Below are positions 45,435 through 53,313 of a stretch of DNA of 64,000 bases, piece after piece. The notes beneath the pieces were generated by a model that had not been told where the DNA came from, did not search any database, and worked only from the letters and a program-made list of their open reading frames with translations. Position numbers and translations under genes: made by a program. The DNA is from Labrys sp. WJW (lineage in GTDB: Bacteria > Pseudomonadota > Alphaproteobacteria > Rhizobiales > Labraceae), in the NCBI RefSeq assembly GCF_001676615.1, contig NZ_LYXZ01000027.1, positions 1 to 64,000 of the forward strand, in the 5' to 3' direction. Within the stretch, counting starts at the first letter, position 1; every line of letters starts with the position of its first letter.

Positions 45435-45824
45435 ATGACCAAGACCGAGATTCCCGCCGACGCCATCCTCCAGGGCCAAACGATCCTGGTCGCCGACGAC
45501 GAAATCATCATCGCTCTGGACATCGAAGACATGCTGGTATCGGCCGGAGCCCAGGTTGCCGGCCCCTGCCTGACCCTGGCCTCCGCTTTGGAGACCGCCA
45601 GCCTGCAACCCCTCACGGCGGCTGTTCTGGATATCAGCCTCGGCAGGGACACGAGCGAGCCAGTCGTCGACCTGCTCGCGGCGCGCAACATTCCCATCGC
45701 TTTCTGCACGGGCAAAGTGCTTCCCGAGACCTTGCGGCAGAAGGTTCCCGACGCGCCGGTTCTGGTCAAACCCGTTCAGCATCAGATCTTGCTCGAAACC
45801 CTTGCGCGCCTGATCAAGGAGTAG
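45435..45824 (+). CDS. Single-domain response regulator
   Basis: A 129-residue receiver domain without output domain. Acidic pair is VADDE, phospho-Asp is in AAVLDISLG, Thr is in IAFCTGK and the switch Lys in VLVKPV. The PIAFCTGK loop resembles the FATGUY-type receivers (SdrG/MrrA) that shuttle phosphate in the general stress pathway. ATG 45435 follows GGAAGGAAAG. No stress promoter was found for it. Confidence 0.88.
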   Translation: MTKTEIPADAILQGQTILVADDEIIIALDIEDMLVSAGAQVAGPCLTLASALETASLQPLTAAVLDISLGRDTSEPVVDLLAARNIPIAFCTGKVLPETLRQKVPDAPVLVKPVQHQILLETLARLIKE

Positions 45825-45866
45825 CGGTCTTCCCTATTACATCGCAAACCGCCCCAATCGCGGCAG

Positions 45867-45891
45867 GGAACATGTGCAAGTTTGCATCGTT
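45867..45891 (+). promoter_or_regulatory. EcfG-type promoter of the receiver-sigma2 gene
   Basis: GGAAC (45867-45871), 17 nt, GTT (45889-45891) preceded by C: GGAAC-N16-CGTT; 121 nt from the ATG. Confidence 0.72.
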
Positions 45892-46011
45892 ACACAGAAG
45901 TGCCGGGTGAGATGAAAGCGGAGTGACAATCCGTCCGAGCGTGAAGATTCACCGGAACGGAAGATACAGCATCCGCATTCAACCAAGCCGGCTCAAAACG
46001 AGTGACGATTC

Positions 46012-46614
46012 ATGCAGCAACTCCAGGGCATGCGTATCCTTATCGTCGAGGACGAGATATTGCTCGCAGGCGATCTGGCTGACTATTTCGAACAGAAGGG
46101 GGCGGTAATCCTCGGACCGGCGTCGACGATCGAGGCTGCGCAATGCCATGTGAACTCGGCCAACGCAGCCATTCTCGACGTCAACATCAATGGCAAGATG
46201 GTCTTTCCGATCGCAGACCGCCTGCTCGCACTGGGCATCCCTTTCGTCTTCTTCAGCAGCTACGACGAAGACGTCATTCCCACCCATCTCAGGCATGTCG
46301 ACAATGTTCGCAAGTCGGGTGGCCGTCACGCCCTGCTTGAAACCCTATTCGTGGCACACCGCAGGACGCAGGACGACATCAAGGACATTGGCGGGGACCC
46401 GAGCGCCGACATCGCGGGGCTTCTCCCCGAACTCAGGCTCAGGGCCCGCCACTATCTTGACGGCAGGGCCGCTGCTGACCGACTGGTCGAGCAAACGCTG
46501 CTGGCCGCTATCGATCTTGTAGACCGCAAGCCGCCGGACCGCGATACACTCCCATGGCTTTGTGACCTCATGGACAGGACCTTCAAGGCCGTCGGCCACC
46601 AGTTGCTCGACTGA
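46012..46614 (+). CDS. Receiver domain fused to sigma-region-2-like domain
   Basis: A 200-residue protein. Residues 7-120 are a receiver: LIVEDE, phospho-Asp in AAILDVNI, Ser in FVFFSSYDE, and Lys in NVRKSGG (no KP pair). Residues 137-195 (LLPELRLRARHYLDGRAAAD, then RLVEQTLLAAIDLVD and LPWLCDLMDRTF) line up with ECF region 2 of the sigma factor at 32119-32622 (LIPALRAFARTF..ADDLVQETLLKAL..WLFTIMRNSY). PhyR has the same parts in the opposite order and also a region 4. This one could be an anti-anti-sigma-like stress regulator; that is inference. Confidence 0.75.
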   Translation: MQQLQGMRILIVEDEILLAGDLADYFEQKGAVILGPASTIEAAQCHVNSANAAILDVNINGKMVFPIADRLLALGIPFVFFSSYDEDVIPTHLRHVDNVRKSGGRHALLETLFVAHRRTQDDIKDIGGDPSADIAGLLPELRLRARHYLDGRAAADRLVEQTLLAAIDLVDRKPPDRDTLPWLCDLMDRTFKAVGHQLLD

Positions 46615-46675
46615 ACGGTGCGCCCGAGTTTCTCTCGCAATTTTCCTACCCGACCCTGCAGTCCACGAACACGGC

Positions 46676-46701
46676 GGAACCGGATCGGACGAAGACGCGT
46701 T
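46676..46701 (+). promoter_or_regulatory. EcfG-type promoter of the 48-aa membrane peptide gene
   Basis: GGAAC (46676-46680), 18 nt, GTT (46699-46701) preceded by C; 34 nt from the ATG. Confidence 0.68.
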
Positions 46702-46734
46702 GATGTTTCATGGTCAACTGCATCGGAAGAAGAT

Positions 46735-46881
46735 ATGAGCCGCAACATTCTCTTACTGCTGATTGTCGCAATCGTGGCGGTAGCCGGCATTGGCGCCTAT
46801 ATCTACCATGAGCAGAATAAGAATACTGTGCAGATTACCATCGGAAACCAGGGCGTAAAAATTAAAGGGCCGTCCGACTGA
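46735..46881 (+). CDS. Small membrane peptide, 48 aa
   Basis: One N-terminal membrane helix (NILLLLIVAIVAVAGIGAYI) and a short tail TVQITIGNQGVKIKGPSD. GGAAGAAG precedes ATG 46735. It is independent of the response-regulator gene because it has its own stress promoter. Function unknown. Confidence 0.72.
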   Translation: MSRNILLLLIVAIVAVAGIGAYIYHEQNKNTVQITIGNQGVKIKGPSD

Positions 46882-46960
46882 GCCACCGACACTGGCGCAT
46901 CAGCGTTTGCCTTCCGTCTGCCCTTGATGTGGCCTGCTCCCCTGGAACACCGCTTCTCCT

Positions 46961-46985
46961 GGAACATTGTCGTGCGAGGGTGGTT
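46961..46985 (+). promoter_or_regulatory. EcfG-type promoter upstream of the NepR-like gene
   Basis: GGAAC (46961-46965), 17 nt, GTT (46983-46985); 183 nt from the proposed GTG, implying a long leader or a different start. Confidence 0.6.
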
Positions 46986-47167
46986 AGCAAGGCCATAGCA
47001 ATTCCCCGCCCCCGCCGCATGCGCGGGCAATAAATGGGACAGGACCTTTGCAAGTGACTTCCCGGCACAAACCTCCTAGTCTGTCGGCAGGCGAGCGAGG
47101 AAACTGCGTCTTGATCTTCCTTGGCGCGTGCAGATTGCCTCCGACCAACGGCGAGACGAGCAGTTCA

Positions 47168-47323
47168 GTGGACAACGATCAGAAAAGCGACAAGGCCAGA
47201 TCCGCAGACAAGGAAGTGGCGCGCATTCTGGCCCGCGTCGAGCGCGAACCCATTCCCCAGCGTCTGCTCGAACTTGCCTTCAAGCTCCAAAAGGCCCTGA
47301 GGGACGCCAAGAAGGCCGACTAG
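47168..47323 (+). CDS. Small protein with NepR-like motif
   Basis: A 51-residue helical peptide if started at GTG 47168; the frame is open further upstream, to TTG 47048. The segment VEREPIPQRLLELAFKLQKAL resembles the EPVPDRFLDLL motif by which NepR anti-sigma factors bind EcfG and PhyR. The rest (DNDQKSDKARSADKEVARIL) is charged. Similar short motifs may occur outside NepR, so this is tentative. It lies shortly after the receiver-sigma2 gene. Confidence 0.5.
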   Translation: MDNDQKSDKARSADKEVARILARVEREPIPQRLLELAFKLQKALRDAKKAD

Positions 47324-47618
47324 AGACCGGGAAATCCGCTCGCCCTCCTTCTCCCCCTGAAGTGCAGAGCTCAAGCCTCGACCATCCTGTCTATCGCCTG
47401 GCTAAAAATCGCCCGACGAGCCTCCTTCATGCAATGGCCTTCCAGCGGCCAGAATGTGGTCGGATTGATATGGCAGCATGGCAAGACAACTTGTGAGTCC
47501 CGGCCCACGGAATGGGATCCGCGCCTCCAGGGTGGCAACGGCGTTATGACCTTCCCAGGTCCTCGGCAGACATCCGATTGGTCGCCTTTACGGTGGCTGC
47601 AGCATGGGAGTTCTTCCA

Positions 47619-47919
47619 ATGAAGCTGTCGCCCACGCACGTCACGCAAACACTGAATCAGATCAGGGCCGAACCCGTCGCCGAAAACCATCCCGTATACA
47701 GCCAGTTCGCCCGACTGTTCGGGGAGCATACATTCTTTGTCGATGATGAGGGACTCAACATCGTCGAGCCGATGGCGTCGGACAAGGATGGCGCCCAGAA
47801 GATGGAGGTGGCCCCGGCTGGTGAGACTGGCCCATTGGCGCGACGAATATCATTCCAGCCTAGTGCCGCAACTGCCGCAAGAGACCGATACCGTGGTCAT
47901 GCTGAGCAAGGCGGCCTGA
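47619..47919 (+). pseudogene. Frameshifted small conserved protein gene
   Basis: The first 50 codons (KLSPTHVTQTLNQIRAEPVA, then FARLFGEHTFFVDDEGLNIV EP) and the last 35 codons in the +1 frame (LVRLAHWRDEYHSSLVPQLP then ETDTVVML) read like one rhizobial protein of about 100 residues. The frame changes between about 47770 and 47815. Without the shift the first frame runs on as low-quality sequence to 48095. It may be a real mutation or a sequencing error. Confidence 0.6.
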
Positions 47920-48067
47920 CGCGAAGCGTCTCGGCCACGAGCCGGCGAGATAAGCGCGGCGCGGATTTCTCAATAGGCCGGCGCAGCAGGCCGACGTCAT
48001 CCGCACCGCTGTTTACACTCGACTACTTGCGAAGCGTAGCCTTCGCATTTCCGGGAAGAGGTGTGCA

Positions 48068-49387
48068 ATGTATGGCAAAGTTTCCCTGTTACTGAGCGGC
48101 ATCGCAATGGGCGCGGCAACCGCATTCGCTGTCACGCATTCCGACCTGCTCGGCCACGCCAACGCCTCTGCCAGCGATGCCTACCGAGAGCTCAATCGCT
48201 TTGGTGACGTCTATGAACAGGTACGCTCCAGCTATGTGACCGAGCCCGACGACGCCAAGCTCGTCGCCGCTGCCATCAGCGGCATGGTCTCCGGCCTCGA
48301 TCCGCACTCGCGCTATGTCGATGCCGCTGGTTTCCAAGACATGCAGGCTCAGACTTCCGGAGCATTTTCGGGAATTGGCCTCGAGGTAACCCTGGAGGGT
48401 GACCGTCTCAAGGTCGTTTCCGCCATCGACGACACGCCTGCAGCAAAGGCTGGCATTCTGTCCGGCGACATGATCACGGCCATCGACGGCAAGTCTACGC
48501 AGGGCATGCCCCTGCAGCAAGCCAGCCAGAAGATGCGGGGGCCGGAGAACAGTACGGTCACGCTCACGGTGCGCCGTGGGGGCGATGCACAGCCCGTGGA
48601 CGTCAAGCTTGTCCGCGATACCATCAAGCTGTCTTCCGTGCGCGCCAGGAAGATCGGCGGCGACATCGCCTATATCCGTATTGCCCAATTCAGCGGGAAT
48701 ACGTTCGACGACTTCCTCAAGGCCATGATGGAGGCTGGGGTGGACAAGGGAGGCCGGAACCTTGCCGGTTTCGTCATCGACCTGCGCAACAATCCTGGCG
48801 GCCTGCTAAGCCAGGCCGTCGAGGTGGCGGGTGCCCTGATCGGGCGGGGCGAAATCGTCTCCACGCGCGGACGAGGTCCCGACGATTCTCTGCGCTATAG
48901 CGCGACGGGAGGCGGGCTCGTCCATACCAAGCCCATCATCGTGCTCGTCAATGGAGGTTCGGCCTCCGCTGCCGAGATCGTGGCAGGCGCATGGCAGGAC
49001 CATCGCCGCGCGACGATTTTGGGCACGCGCTCCTTCGGCAAGGGATCGGTTCAGACCGTCTTTCCGCTTGGCGACAACGGCGCCCTGGTCCTGACGACTG
49101 CCCGCTACTACACGCCGTCGGGCCGATCCATCCAGGCCAAGGGCATCGATCCGGAAATCGTGGTGAAGCAGACCCTTCCAGCCAATCTGAACAAGCAGGA
49201 TGCCGTTGGCGGCGAAGCCGGCCTCAAGGGTCATCTCGATAGCCAAGGCGACACCGAGCAGGGCGGCTCGTCTGCCTATGTTCCCGACGACGAGAAGGAG
49301 GATATGCAGCTCAATGCCGCGGTTGAATTGCTCCATGGCGTCCGCAAGGACCCATCCTTTCCAGCCGGCGGAGCGGCACGCCGCTAA
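48068..49387 (+). CDS. ctpA: S41-family C-terminal processing protease
   Basis: A 439-residue periplasmic protease with an N-terminal signal/anchor (VSLLLSGIAMGAATAFAV). A PDZ domain spans about 95-180 (GIGLEVTLEGDRLKVVSAI). The protease core has FVIDLRNNPGG, the catalytic Ser in NGGSASAAEI and the Lys in SFGKGSVQTV. A polar tail follows. CtpA-type enzymes trim or degrade periplasmic proteins. ATG 48068 follows GGAAGAGG. No stress promoter seen. Confidence 0.93.
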   Translation: MYGKVSLLLSGIAMGAATAFAVTHSDLLGHANASASDAYRELNRFGDVYEQVRSSYVTEPDDAKLVAAAISGMVSGLDPHSRYVDAAGFQDMQAQTSGAFSGIGLEVTLEGDRLKVVSAIDDTPAAKAGILSGDMITAIDGKSTQGMPLQQASQKMRGPENSTVTLTVRRGGDAQPVDVKLVRDTIKLSSVRARKIGGDIAYIRIAQFSGNTFDDFLKAMMEAGVDKGGRNLAGFVIDLRNNPGGLLSQAVEVAGALIGRGEIVSTRGRGPDDSLRYSATGGGLVHTKPIIVLVNGGSASAAEIVAGAWQDHRRATILGTRSFGKGSVQTVFPLGDNGALVLTTARYYTPSGRSIQAKGIDPEIVVKQTLPANLNKQDAVGGEAGLKGHLDSQGDTEQGGSSAYVPDDEKEDMQLNAAVELLHGVRKDPSFPAGGAARR

Positions 49388-49505
49388 CCGTTCGGGACAG
49401 GGTGTCGATCCCACAAAATTGCCACCCGAGCAGCAAACGATCGAACCCTTTCCGTGCGAGGCTTACCTGTGATGATCCCTGACCACAACGCGGAAAGGAG
49501 ACATC

Positions 49506-49868
49506 ATGCGCAAGCTCATGTCCGCAACGTTCGCAATGATCATCCTGGCTTCGGGCATTGCCACTGGCTTGGCCCAGCCCGCGACCAACCCGGCGGATAC
49601 ACCCAATGACGGCGTCATCGAGCATGCTCCCGGGGAGATCCGGGCCGTCACGGTGTCAACCCTCGACGAACTCTCGATTCCGCAGCGGATCGCGGCCAAA
49701 CAACAGATTGCCGAAACAGGCCCGAGCGAACTGCAGCGTATGAGACAGGTCATCGCCGACACGCCCCGCCTGCAAGCCGCACTCGAAGACTATGGTTCGG
49801 CGCCGTCCTCGGTGATCGCGATGACGTTCGATGACACGAACGAGGTCACGCTGGTCATCGCCTCGTAA
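49506..49868 (+). CDS. Secreted hypothetical protein, 120 aa
   Basis: A signal peptide (MRKLMSATFAMIILASGIAT, cleavage near GLAQ) precedes an acidic mature part containing DELSIPQRIAAKQQIAE, LQRMRQVIADTPRLQAAL and a VIAMTFDDTNEVTLVI end. GAAAGGAG precedes the ATG. The mature domain suggests a small periplasmic helical protein. Family not recognised. Confidence 0.72.
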   Translation: MRKLMSATFAMIILASGIATGLAQPATNPADTPNDGVIEHAPGEIRAVTVSTLDELSIPQRIAAKQQIAETGPSELQRMRQVIADTPRLQAALEDYGSAPSSVIAMTFDDTNEVTLVIAS

Positions 49869-49901
49869 ACCGCCCCGGCCCCTTGATTTGGCAAGGCGCG
49901 C

Positions 49902-50135
49902 TCAAGATCCTGCAATTCCCTCGGACGGCAGGATCTTGAGATTGCCGGCCTTTGACTTGCCGGTCTTGGAATCGACCACCAGCTCATAGCCCATTCTCTG
50001 GCCCTCACGCACCGTACTGATGCCGCTGCGTTCGAGCTCCCTGATATGCACGAAAGCATCGATGCTGCCGTCATCGGGCGCGATGAAGCCATAGCCCTTG
50101 TCGTAATTGAACCATTTCAGGCTGCCGGTGATCAT
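49902..50135 (-). CDS. Cold-shock domain protein
   Basis: A 77-residue CSD protein: GSLKWFNYDKGYGFIAPDDG (RNP1-type KGYGFI), DAFVHIREL (RNP2) and a KSKAGNLKIL strand. It binds single-stranded nucleic acid and often acts as an RNA chaperone. ATG 50135 follows GAGGGA. A consensus stress promoter lies 40 bases upstream, so it is probably stress- rather than cold-induced. Confidence 0.93.
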   Translation of the reverse strand: MITGSLKWFNYDKGYGFIAPDDGSIDAFVHIRELERSGISTVREGQRMGYELVVDSKTGKSKAGNLKILPSEGIAGS

Positions 50136-50174
50136 TTCCAATCCCTCCATGGCAGGAACGCCACATCAAATTTG

Positions 50175-50199
50175 AACGCAAGCCGAGGACATTCGTTCC
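50175..50199 (-). promoter_or_regulatory. EcfG-type promoter of the cold-shock gene
   Basis: Minus-strand GGAAC (50195-50199), 17 nt, GTT (50175-50177) preceded by C; 40 nt from the start. Confidence 0.75.
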
Positions 50200-50265
50200 G
50201 ATCCGCGTGCGGACGGGCCATCGATCGATTGGTGGACAAGCCAGCGATGCCGAGAAGCACCGCAT

Positions 50266-50290
50266 GGAACGATCTGGCTCAAACCGGGTT
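50266..50290 (+). promoter_or_regulatory. EcfG-type promoter, distal of two before the 50477 gene
   Basis: GGAAC (50266-50270), 17 nt, GTT (50288-50290); 187 nt from the ATG. Confidence 0.55.
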
Positions 50291-50307
50291 GGGAAGATGC
50301 GAGCCAC

Positions 50308-50333
50308 GGAACGCCAGACGTTCAGGCTTCGTT
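50308..50333 (+). promoter_or_regulatory. EcfG-type promoter, proximal of two before the 50477 gene
   Basis: GGAAC (50308-50312), 18 nt, GTT (50331-50333) preceded by C; 144 nt from the ATG. Confidence 0.55.
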
Positions 50334-50476
50334 CGGCCGACGCAAGCGTTGGTCGCGGCGGCTCGGCTCCTACAGATCGACCCGAGATCCCCCGGGGTCG
50401 GGCCGTTCGGCCATCATTCATGTGGTTGGGATCGGCCAATGGATCGGAATCTTCGATACAAAGGAGAATTCGAACG

Positions 50477-50626
50477 ATGATCCGAAAATTGAAATCAGGA
50501 GAATACCGCATCTACTCGCGAAAGGCGGATCCCAAGACGGGCAAGAGGCGCAATCTCGGGACTTTTCAATCGAAAGAAGCCGCCCAGAAGCACGAACGCG
50601 AGATCCAGTATTTCAAGCGGCACTGA
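50477..50626 (+). CDS. Small basic protein, 49 aa
   Basis: IRKLKSGEYRIYSRKADPKT followed by GKRRNLGTFQSKEAAQKHER. Highly basic, with a beta-hairpin-like YRIYSRK..RNLGTF and a C-terminal helix, reminiscent of the arm-binding domain of phage integrases but far too short to be one. AAGGAG precedes the ATG. Function unknown; nucleic-acid binding is plausible. Confidence 0.75.
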   Translation: MIRKLKSGEYRIYSRKADPKTGKRRNLGTFQSKEAAQKHEREIQYFKRH

Positions 50627-50876
50627 GGCTGGGCGGCCAATGGAATCCATCCGCACCGGCCTGTTCTTCCAGCCGTGCTCGATAACCACATGAGCCGCCT
50701 GCCGCGTTCGTTTACGCTCACTACACTCAAATCGCATATGCCGGACAGGACCTCGGCCTAAGCAGAACCTTCGCTGCCTCGTCGGCATCGGCAGAACGAT
50801 CGTCGCCCGTCACGGCGAGGGCAAGCCCCTCGTCCTCGCCAGTCGATCTTGCCGACGCCCATTGACCATGTCGGGC

Positions 50877-51038
50877 CTAGGCAACGGTGAGAACACCCAG
50901 CAGCACCAGCAGGAACACGATCAGGGCGATTCCGATCAACACCCGGGCTCCCGTCGCGGCCGCTCCTGCGAGCGCAGGCATTCCCAACAGGCTCGCCGCA
51001 GCCGCAATGATCAACAGAATGAGGATCCAGTGAAGCAT
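50877..51038 (-). CDS. DUF1328 small membrane protein
   Basis: A 53-residue peptide with two membrane helices: MLHWILILLIIAAAASLLGM, an AGAAATGARVLIG turn and VFLLVLLGVLTVA. This is the DUF1328 (YtjA) pattern, a family of small envelope proteins often under stress sigma factors. AAGGAGG precedes ATG 51038. Confidence 0.88.
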   Translation of the reverse strand: MLHWILILLIIAAAASLLGMPALAGAAATGARVLIGIALIVFLLVLLGVLTVA

Positions 51039-51067
51039 GGTGGCACCTCCTTGATGTGGCGCTATCG

Positions 51068-51092
51068 AACCTTGACGGCCGACCTTTGTTCC
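51068..51092 (-). promoter_or_regulatory. EcfG-type promoter of the DUF1328 gene
   Basis: Minus-strand GGAAC (51088-51092), 17 nt, GTT (51068-51070); 30 nt from the start. Confidence 0.76.
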
Positions 51093-51290
51093 CGCGCCCG
51101 GCGACGAGACCGGACCGATCCTGACAGCTGACTTGGGTTCAGCCGATCGAATGCTGACGGGATTTGCACATCCAAGTATTTCGGCCAGGGAATACTCTCC
51201 GGCCCGGGAAGCTGGCTCCGATTTGCCTGCTCTCCTCGATCAGAAACCATCCCTGACACTCTGGACGCGTGACTTCGCAAATTCGAAAGC

Positions 51291-51315
51291 GGAACGATCC
51301 GCCGGCTGCGCAGTT
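51291..51315 (+). promoter_or_regulatory. EcfG-type promoter of the glycine-zipper gene
   Basis: GGAAC (51291-51295), 17 nt, GTT (51313-51315); 31 nt from the ATG. Confidence 0.75.
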
Positions 51316-51345
51316 TTTGCATTGTTGCAACCAGGGATAACGATC

Positions 51346-51648
51346 ATGGCTGATTTGCTTAGAATATTTGCGGCGGCCGGTATGGCGATTTCCGTCGCAG
51401 CCTGCGCGAGCGACAATCCGGGCGATCGCGCCGCTGGCGGAGCGGTTATCGGCGGCGTCGGTGGCGCAGCCGTGGGTGCTGCCGTCTCGAACCGGCATCC
51501 CGGCCGCGGTGCGCTCATCGGTGGTGCCATCGGTGCCGTCGGAGGGGCGGCGGTGGGCGCCGCGACGACACCGTCCAGCGGCGGCAGCGCATGCGCACGG
51601 ATCGGGTATGATGAGTATGGCAACCGTGTATGCACGGCCTATTACTGA
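51346..51648 (+). CDS. Glycine-zipper lipoprotein-like protein, 100 aa
   Basis: An N-terminal signal with a possible lipobox (AISVAAC) leads into a Gly/Ala zipper (GGAVIGGVGGAAVGAAVSN, then GALIGGAIGAVGGAAVGAA). A short Cys-containing end (CARIGYDEYGNRVCTAYY) follows. Such proteins sit in or near the outer membrane in many proteobacteria. ATG 51346 fits the signal peptide and the promoter. Confidence 0.82.
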   Translation: MADLLRIFAAAGMAISVAACASDNPGDRAAGGAVIGGVGGAAVGAAVSNRHPGRGALIGGAIGAVGGAAVGAATTPSSGGSACARIGYDEYGNRVCTAYY

Positions 51649-51789
51649 TGCCGTGGTCCGGAGCTGCTCCCAGCTCCGGATCGCGACGCGTCCAGCCACC
51701 GCGCGCCGTGCCCTTTGCTCCGGCCGGGATTGGAAGGTCTCGATCACGAGCCATTTCCCGGATGCGCGCCGGCAGATCGTCTGGCCTTG

Positions 51790-52917
51790 ATGCCGATCAA
51801 CAGCGTGCATTCCGGTGACGTTGAAAGACGCAACAGTCTGGGTCGCAAAGCATTGCTTCGACGATTCTTGGTATTGATCTACAGGCGAGTTACGGCACAG
51901 GCCGGCCCGCATGAGAGCCCGCATACCTCCCCGAATGCTCAAATGCCGCCGACCCTGGTCGGGTTCATCATCTGGGTCTCGGGCCGGCACCAGATCTGGA
52001 TCGCCCTGTGCGCCATTTTGCTGTTCGTTGCGGATACCGTGCCGCTCGAGGTGCAGCGGCGCCTGGTCAACGCCGCCGTGAAGGGCGGAGATATCCATAA
52101 CGTGCTGATACTGGCGATGATATTCGCCGCCCTGACGTTTCTGCAGGGCCTGATCAAGATCGGCCTCAATCTCTATCGCAATTGGATCGGCGAGTCGGCC
52201 GTGCGATGGCTCCGAAACGAGATCTCACATGTTGCGCAGCGTCCCGACTCCAAACTGCCCTCGGGCAAGGCCGGCGGCGTCGAAATCGCCATGGTCGTCG
52301 CCGAAGTCGATCCGATCGGTGGCTTTGTCGGCGCGAGCCTTTCTGACCCGATCCTCCAGATCGGCATCTTGCTGTCGGTGTTCGGCTATCTCATCTATCT
52401 CCAGCCATTGATGGCCCTCGTCGGCGTGCTTGTGTTTCTGCCGCAATGTTTCCTGGTCCCGCTGATGCAGGGGGCGATCAACCGGCGGGTGGGGGCTCGC
52501 ATCTGGGTGCTGCGCAAGATCAGCGTGATGCTGGTCGACACGCTCCAACGCGACGAAACGACCAATCATTCCCAATCCAGGCGCGTCGACCAGGTATTCC
52601 GCCTGAACATGAGCATCTTCAGGCTCAAATTCGTGCTCAGCTTCACGATGAACTGGCTCAACTCCCTGGGGACGGCGGTCATCCTGGGAATTGGCGGCTA
52701 CTTCGTCGTTCAGGGTCGGACGGAGATCGGAACCGTCGTCGCCTTCGTCGCCGGGCTTGCAAAGATCAACGATCCCTGGAGTGACCTGGTGAACTGGTAT
52801 CGCGATTATCGGGTGATCCAGGCCCGCTATCACCTGGTTGCCAGTGCGTTGCGCAATGCCGGCACGAAAGCAGACAGTCTCGAGCGGCCGAGCTCTCTTT
52901 CGCAACCGCGGGAATGA
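51790..52917 (+). CDS. ABC exporter-type transmembrane domain without ATPase
   Basis: About 375 residues from ATG 51790 (the frame is open further upstream). From about residue 60 the protein follows the type I ABC-exporter transmembrane fold: IWIALCAILLFVADTVPLEV, NVLILAMIFAALTFLQGLIK, GILLSVFGYLIYLQPLMALV, and the closing YFVVQGRTEIGTVVAFVAGL. The usual C-terminal ATPase is absent; it ends in a polar tail of about 20 residues. No ATPase gene is adjacent, so it may pair with a distant one or have another role. Confidence 0.78.
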   Translation: MPINSVHSGDVERRNSLGRKALLRRFLVLIYRRVTAQAGPHESPHTSPNAQMPPTLVGFIIWVSGRHQIWIALCAILLFVADTVPLEVQRRLVNAAVKGGDIHNVLILAMIFAALTFLQGLIKIGLNLYRNWIGESAVRWLRNEISHVAQRPDSKLPSGKAGGVEIAMVVAEVDPIGGFVGASLSDPILQIGILLSVFGYLIYLQPLMALVGVLVFLPQCFLVPLMQGAINRRVGARIWVLRKISVMLVDTLQRDETTNHSQSRRVDQVFRLNMSIFRLKFVLSFTMNWLNSLGTAVILGIGGYFVVQGRTEIGTVVAFVAGLAKINDPWSDLVNWYRDYRVIQARYHLVASALRNAGTKADSLERPSSLSQPRE

Positions 52918-52981
52918 TGGCCGCGCATCCGAATGATGAGGCCGGTCTTCCTGGCCAACGAGCCATTCGACAGCCCGCACC

Positions 52982-53006
52982 GGAACCATCGCCCTCCCCT
53001 CGTGTT
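52982..53006 (+). promoter_or_regulatory. EcfG-type promoter of DUF982 copy 2
   Basis: GGAAC (52982-52986), 17 nt, GTT (53004-53006); 20 nt from the ATG. Confidence 0.78.
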
Positions 53007-53025
53007 TCTCGCAAGGAGGTAGGAG

Positions 53026-53253
53026 ATGACATCTACAACGTTCACCCATCCGATCAATATCGACGGCATCACCATCGGCGACGCAAGCGAGGCCGCCGAC
53101 TATCTGCTCAACAATTGGCCCGCCGACATCGGCGAGCGGTATGACTTCGCCAAGCGCGTCTGCCTCGAGGTGATCGAAGGCAAACGCGATCCCGAAGACG
53201 CCAGGGCGGCTTTCCTGCTCGCCGCGGAGGAAGCCGGGGTGATCCTCACATGA
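53026..53253 (+). CDS. DUF982 family protein (copy 2)
   Basis: A 75-residue DUF982 protein: HPINIDGITIGDASEAADYL, LLNNWPADIGE, a VCLEVIEGKRDPEDARAAFL segment and a EEAGVILT end. The N-terminal Trp-x-x-Pro-Val of the family is replaced by FTHPI. AAGGAGG lies upstream of the ATG. First of three DUF982 genes in a row, each with its own promoter. Confidence 0.85.
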   Translation: MTSTTFTHPINIDGITIGDASEAADYLLNNWPADIGERYDFAKRVCLEVIEGKRDPEDARAAFLLAAEEAGVILT

Positions 53254-53268
53254 TCATGCCCTTCCATC

Positions 53269-53293
53269 GGAACGAAATGTCCCCGCCGCAGTT
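53269..53293 (+). promoter_or_regulatory. EcfG-type promoter of DUF982 copy 3
   Basis: GGAAC (53269-53273), 17 nt, GTT (53291-53293); 21 nt from the ATG. Confidence 0.78.
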
Positions 53294-53313
53294 CGGTTAA
53301 CCGGAGGGTTGAC

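Noticed and set aside
50477..50626. Reading the 49-aa basic protein as an integrase fragment
   Set aside because: It only resembles the arm-binding domain, is complete with its own ribosome binding site, and no catalytic domain or attachment site is nearby.
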